A DNA stretch of 7,735 bases from Bryobacteraceae bacterium. Its GTDB lineage: Bacteria; Acidobacteriota; Terriglobia; Bryobacterales; Bryobacteraceae. The notes beneath the pieces are model-generated. The model saw only the letters and a program-made list of their open reading frames with translations, did not search any database and was not told the DNA's origin. A program made the translations under genes and the position numbers. The stretch is taken from positions 1 through 7,735 of the forward strand of contig JACMLA010000783.1 of the NCBI GenBank assembly GCA_014379815.1, written 5' to 3'. Positions 7,170-7,735 of the stretch are shown here, in pieces (within the stretch, counting starts at the first letter, position 1; the number at the start of each line of letters is the position of its first letter).

Positions 7170-7188
7170 AAAAAAGGAGCCGTGCTCC
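7170..7188 (-). terminator. Probable intrinsic terminator of hemE
   Basis: On the minus strand, 31 bases after the hemE stop, GGAGC-ACG-GCTCC forms a 5-bp stem with a 3-base loop followed directly by six T residues. The stem is short but entirely strong except for one A-T pair, and the spacing is right. It argues that the next gene on this strand is transcribed separately. Confidence 0.6.
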
Positions 7189-7218
7189 ATACTTGGGCAG
7201 CGAGTGTTTCCGGAGATG

Positions 7219-7735
7219 TCAGGGACGGAACTCGCGGACCATTTGCACGACTGCCTTGACGTTGTCGACGGGCGTTTCCGGCAAAATGCCGTGACCCAGA
7301 TTGACGATATGGCCCGGCCGCGTCCCCGTGCGCTTCAGAAGCTCCTGCACTTTGGACCGCAGTTCCGGAAGTGGGGCGAACAAGGCTGCAGGATCGAGAT
7401 TGCCTTGGACTGCCGAGCGATAACTGATCTCCATCCACGCCTGATCGATGTTGACCCGCCAGTCGACGCCGATAACGTCGCCTCCGGCTGCGTGCAGCTC
7501 CTTGAAGAAACCAGCCGCTCCGGTGCCAAAGTGAATTACCGGAACACCGGCCTGGCGAATGCGTTCAATCAGAGCGCGCGAGTATTGCGCCACATACCGG
7601 ACATAGTCGTCTGGTCCAAGCGCGCCTACCCAGCTGTCGAACACCTGAATGACGCGAGCTCCGGCAGAGACCTGCAAAAGGGCGAACGCTCCAAGTACGT
7701 CTACCAGCTTGCCCATCAGGCGCCGCCACAGTCCC
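7219..7735 (-). CDS. hemE: Uroporphyrinogen decarboxylase, C-terminal half (cut by window edge)
   Basis: HemE removes four acetate carboxyls from uroporphyrinogen III to give coproporphyrinogen III in the cytoplasm, on the route to haem. Visible here are about 172 of the usual 340-350 residues. An internal Met lies at 7716, but the frame continues to the window edge as LWRRLMGKLVDVL, matching the family's conserved run into this helix, so that Met is not the start. Counting from it, the conserved blocks are VFDSW (25-29), PVIHFGTG (59-66), VIGVDWR (81-87), QGNLDP (104-109) and VNLGHGILPETPVDNVKA (138-155). The last block carries the conserved His of the active-site cleft. The C-terminus (MVREFRP) is of normal length. 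A stem-loop with a T-tract follows. The identification is secure. Confidence 0.96.
   Translation of the reverse strand, partial: GLWRRLMGKLVDVLGAFALLQVSAGARVIQVFDSWVGALGPDDYVRYVAQYSRALIERIRQAGVPVIHFGTGAAGFFKELHAAGGDVIGVDWRVNIDQAWMEISYRSAVQGNLDPAALFAPLPELRSKVQELLKRTGTRPGHIVNLGHGILPETPVDNVKAVVQMVREFRP

Noticed and set aside
7219..7438. Upstream extension of the 6134 frame, beginning MDGDQLSLGS
   Set aside because: It lies wholly inside hemE in another frame on the same strand. hemE is secure by its conserved motifs, and the extension has low-information Ser/Arg/Gly-rich composition.
7219..7716. hemE as a short complete gene starting at the Met at 7716
   Set aside because: The frame stays open and family-like up to the window edge, and the visible part is only the C-terminal half of the enzyme.

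Overview
The window comes from a moderately G+C-rich bacterial chromosome. Its gene repertoire fits an Acidobacteria-like genome: an OmpR-type winged-helix regulator fused through one membrane helix to TPR repeats, a PilZ-PAS protein, and a GTP-dependent (animal-type) PEP carboxykinase. This assignment is an inference from gene families; no phylogenetic marker is present in full.

Layout, left to right. At 97-1539 (minus) is a membrane-anchored one-component regulator. At 1626-2840 (minus) is a PilZ-PAS-PAS protein that starts at TTG behind a strong Shine-Dalgarno sequence and has no output domain. At 2955-4784 (minus) is a complete GTP-dependent phosphoenolpyruvate carboxykinase. At 4883-5122 (plus) is a small acidic antitoxin-like protein, the only convincing plus-strand gene. 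It seems to have lost its usual N-terminal start and is followed by what looks like a broken RelE/ParE-type toxin start. At 5317-5901 (minus) is an unrecognised 194-residue protein. Just upstream of it on the same strand (5957-6127) is a 56-codon open remnant that reads like one RHS/YD repeat. At 6134 to about 7102 (minus) is an unrecognised helical protein with a CxxCH motif and an unclear start. At 7219-7735 (minus) is the C-terminal half of uroporphyrinogen decarboxylase, cut by the window edge and followed by a probable intrinsic terminator.

Two housekeeping genes (pckG for gluconeogenesis/anaplerosis, hemE for tetrapyrrole synthesis) flank roughly 2.3 kb (4.8-7.1 kb) of accessory DNA. 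That stretch holds pieces of a toxin-antitoxin pair, an RHS scrap, a 17-bp palindrome, and two genes I cannot assign. I see no intact new multi-gene system. The most interesting signal is the RHS scrap directly followed by an unassigned gene, the arrangement expected when the toxin of a polymorphic-toxin locus has been lost and its immunity gene remains. That reading is a hypothesis. No tRNA, rRNA, CRISPR array or intact insertion sequence was seen.
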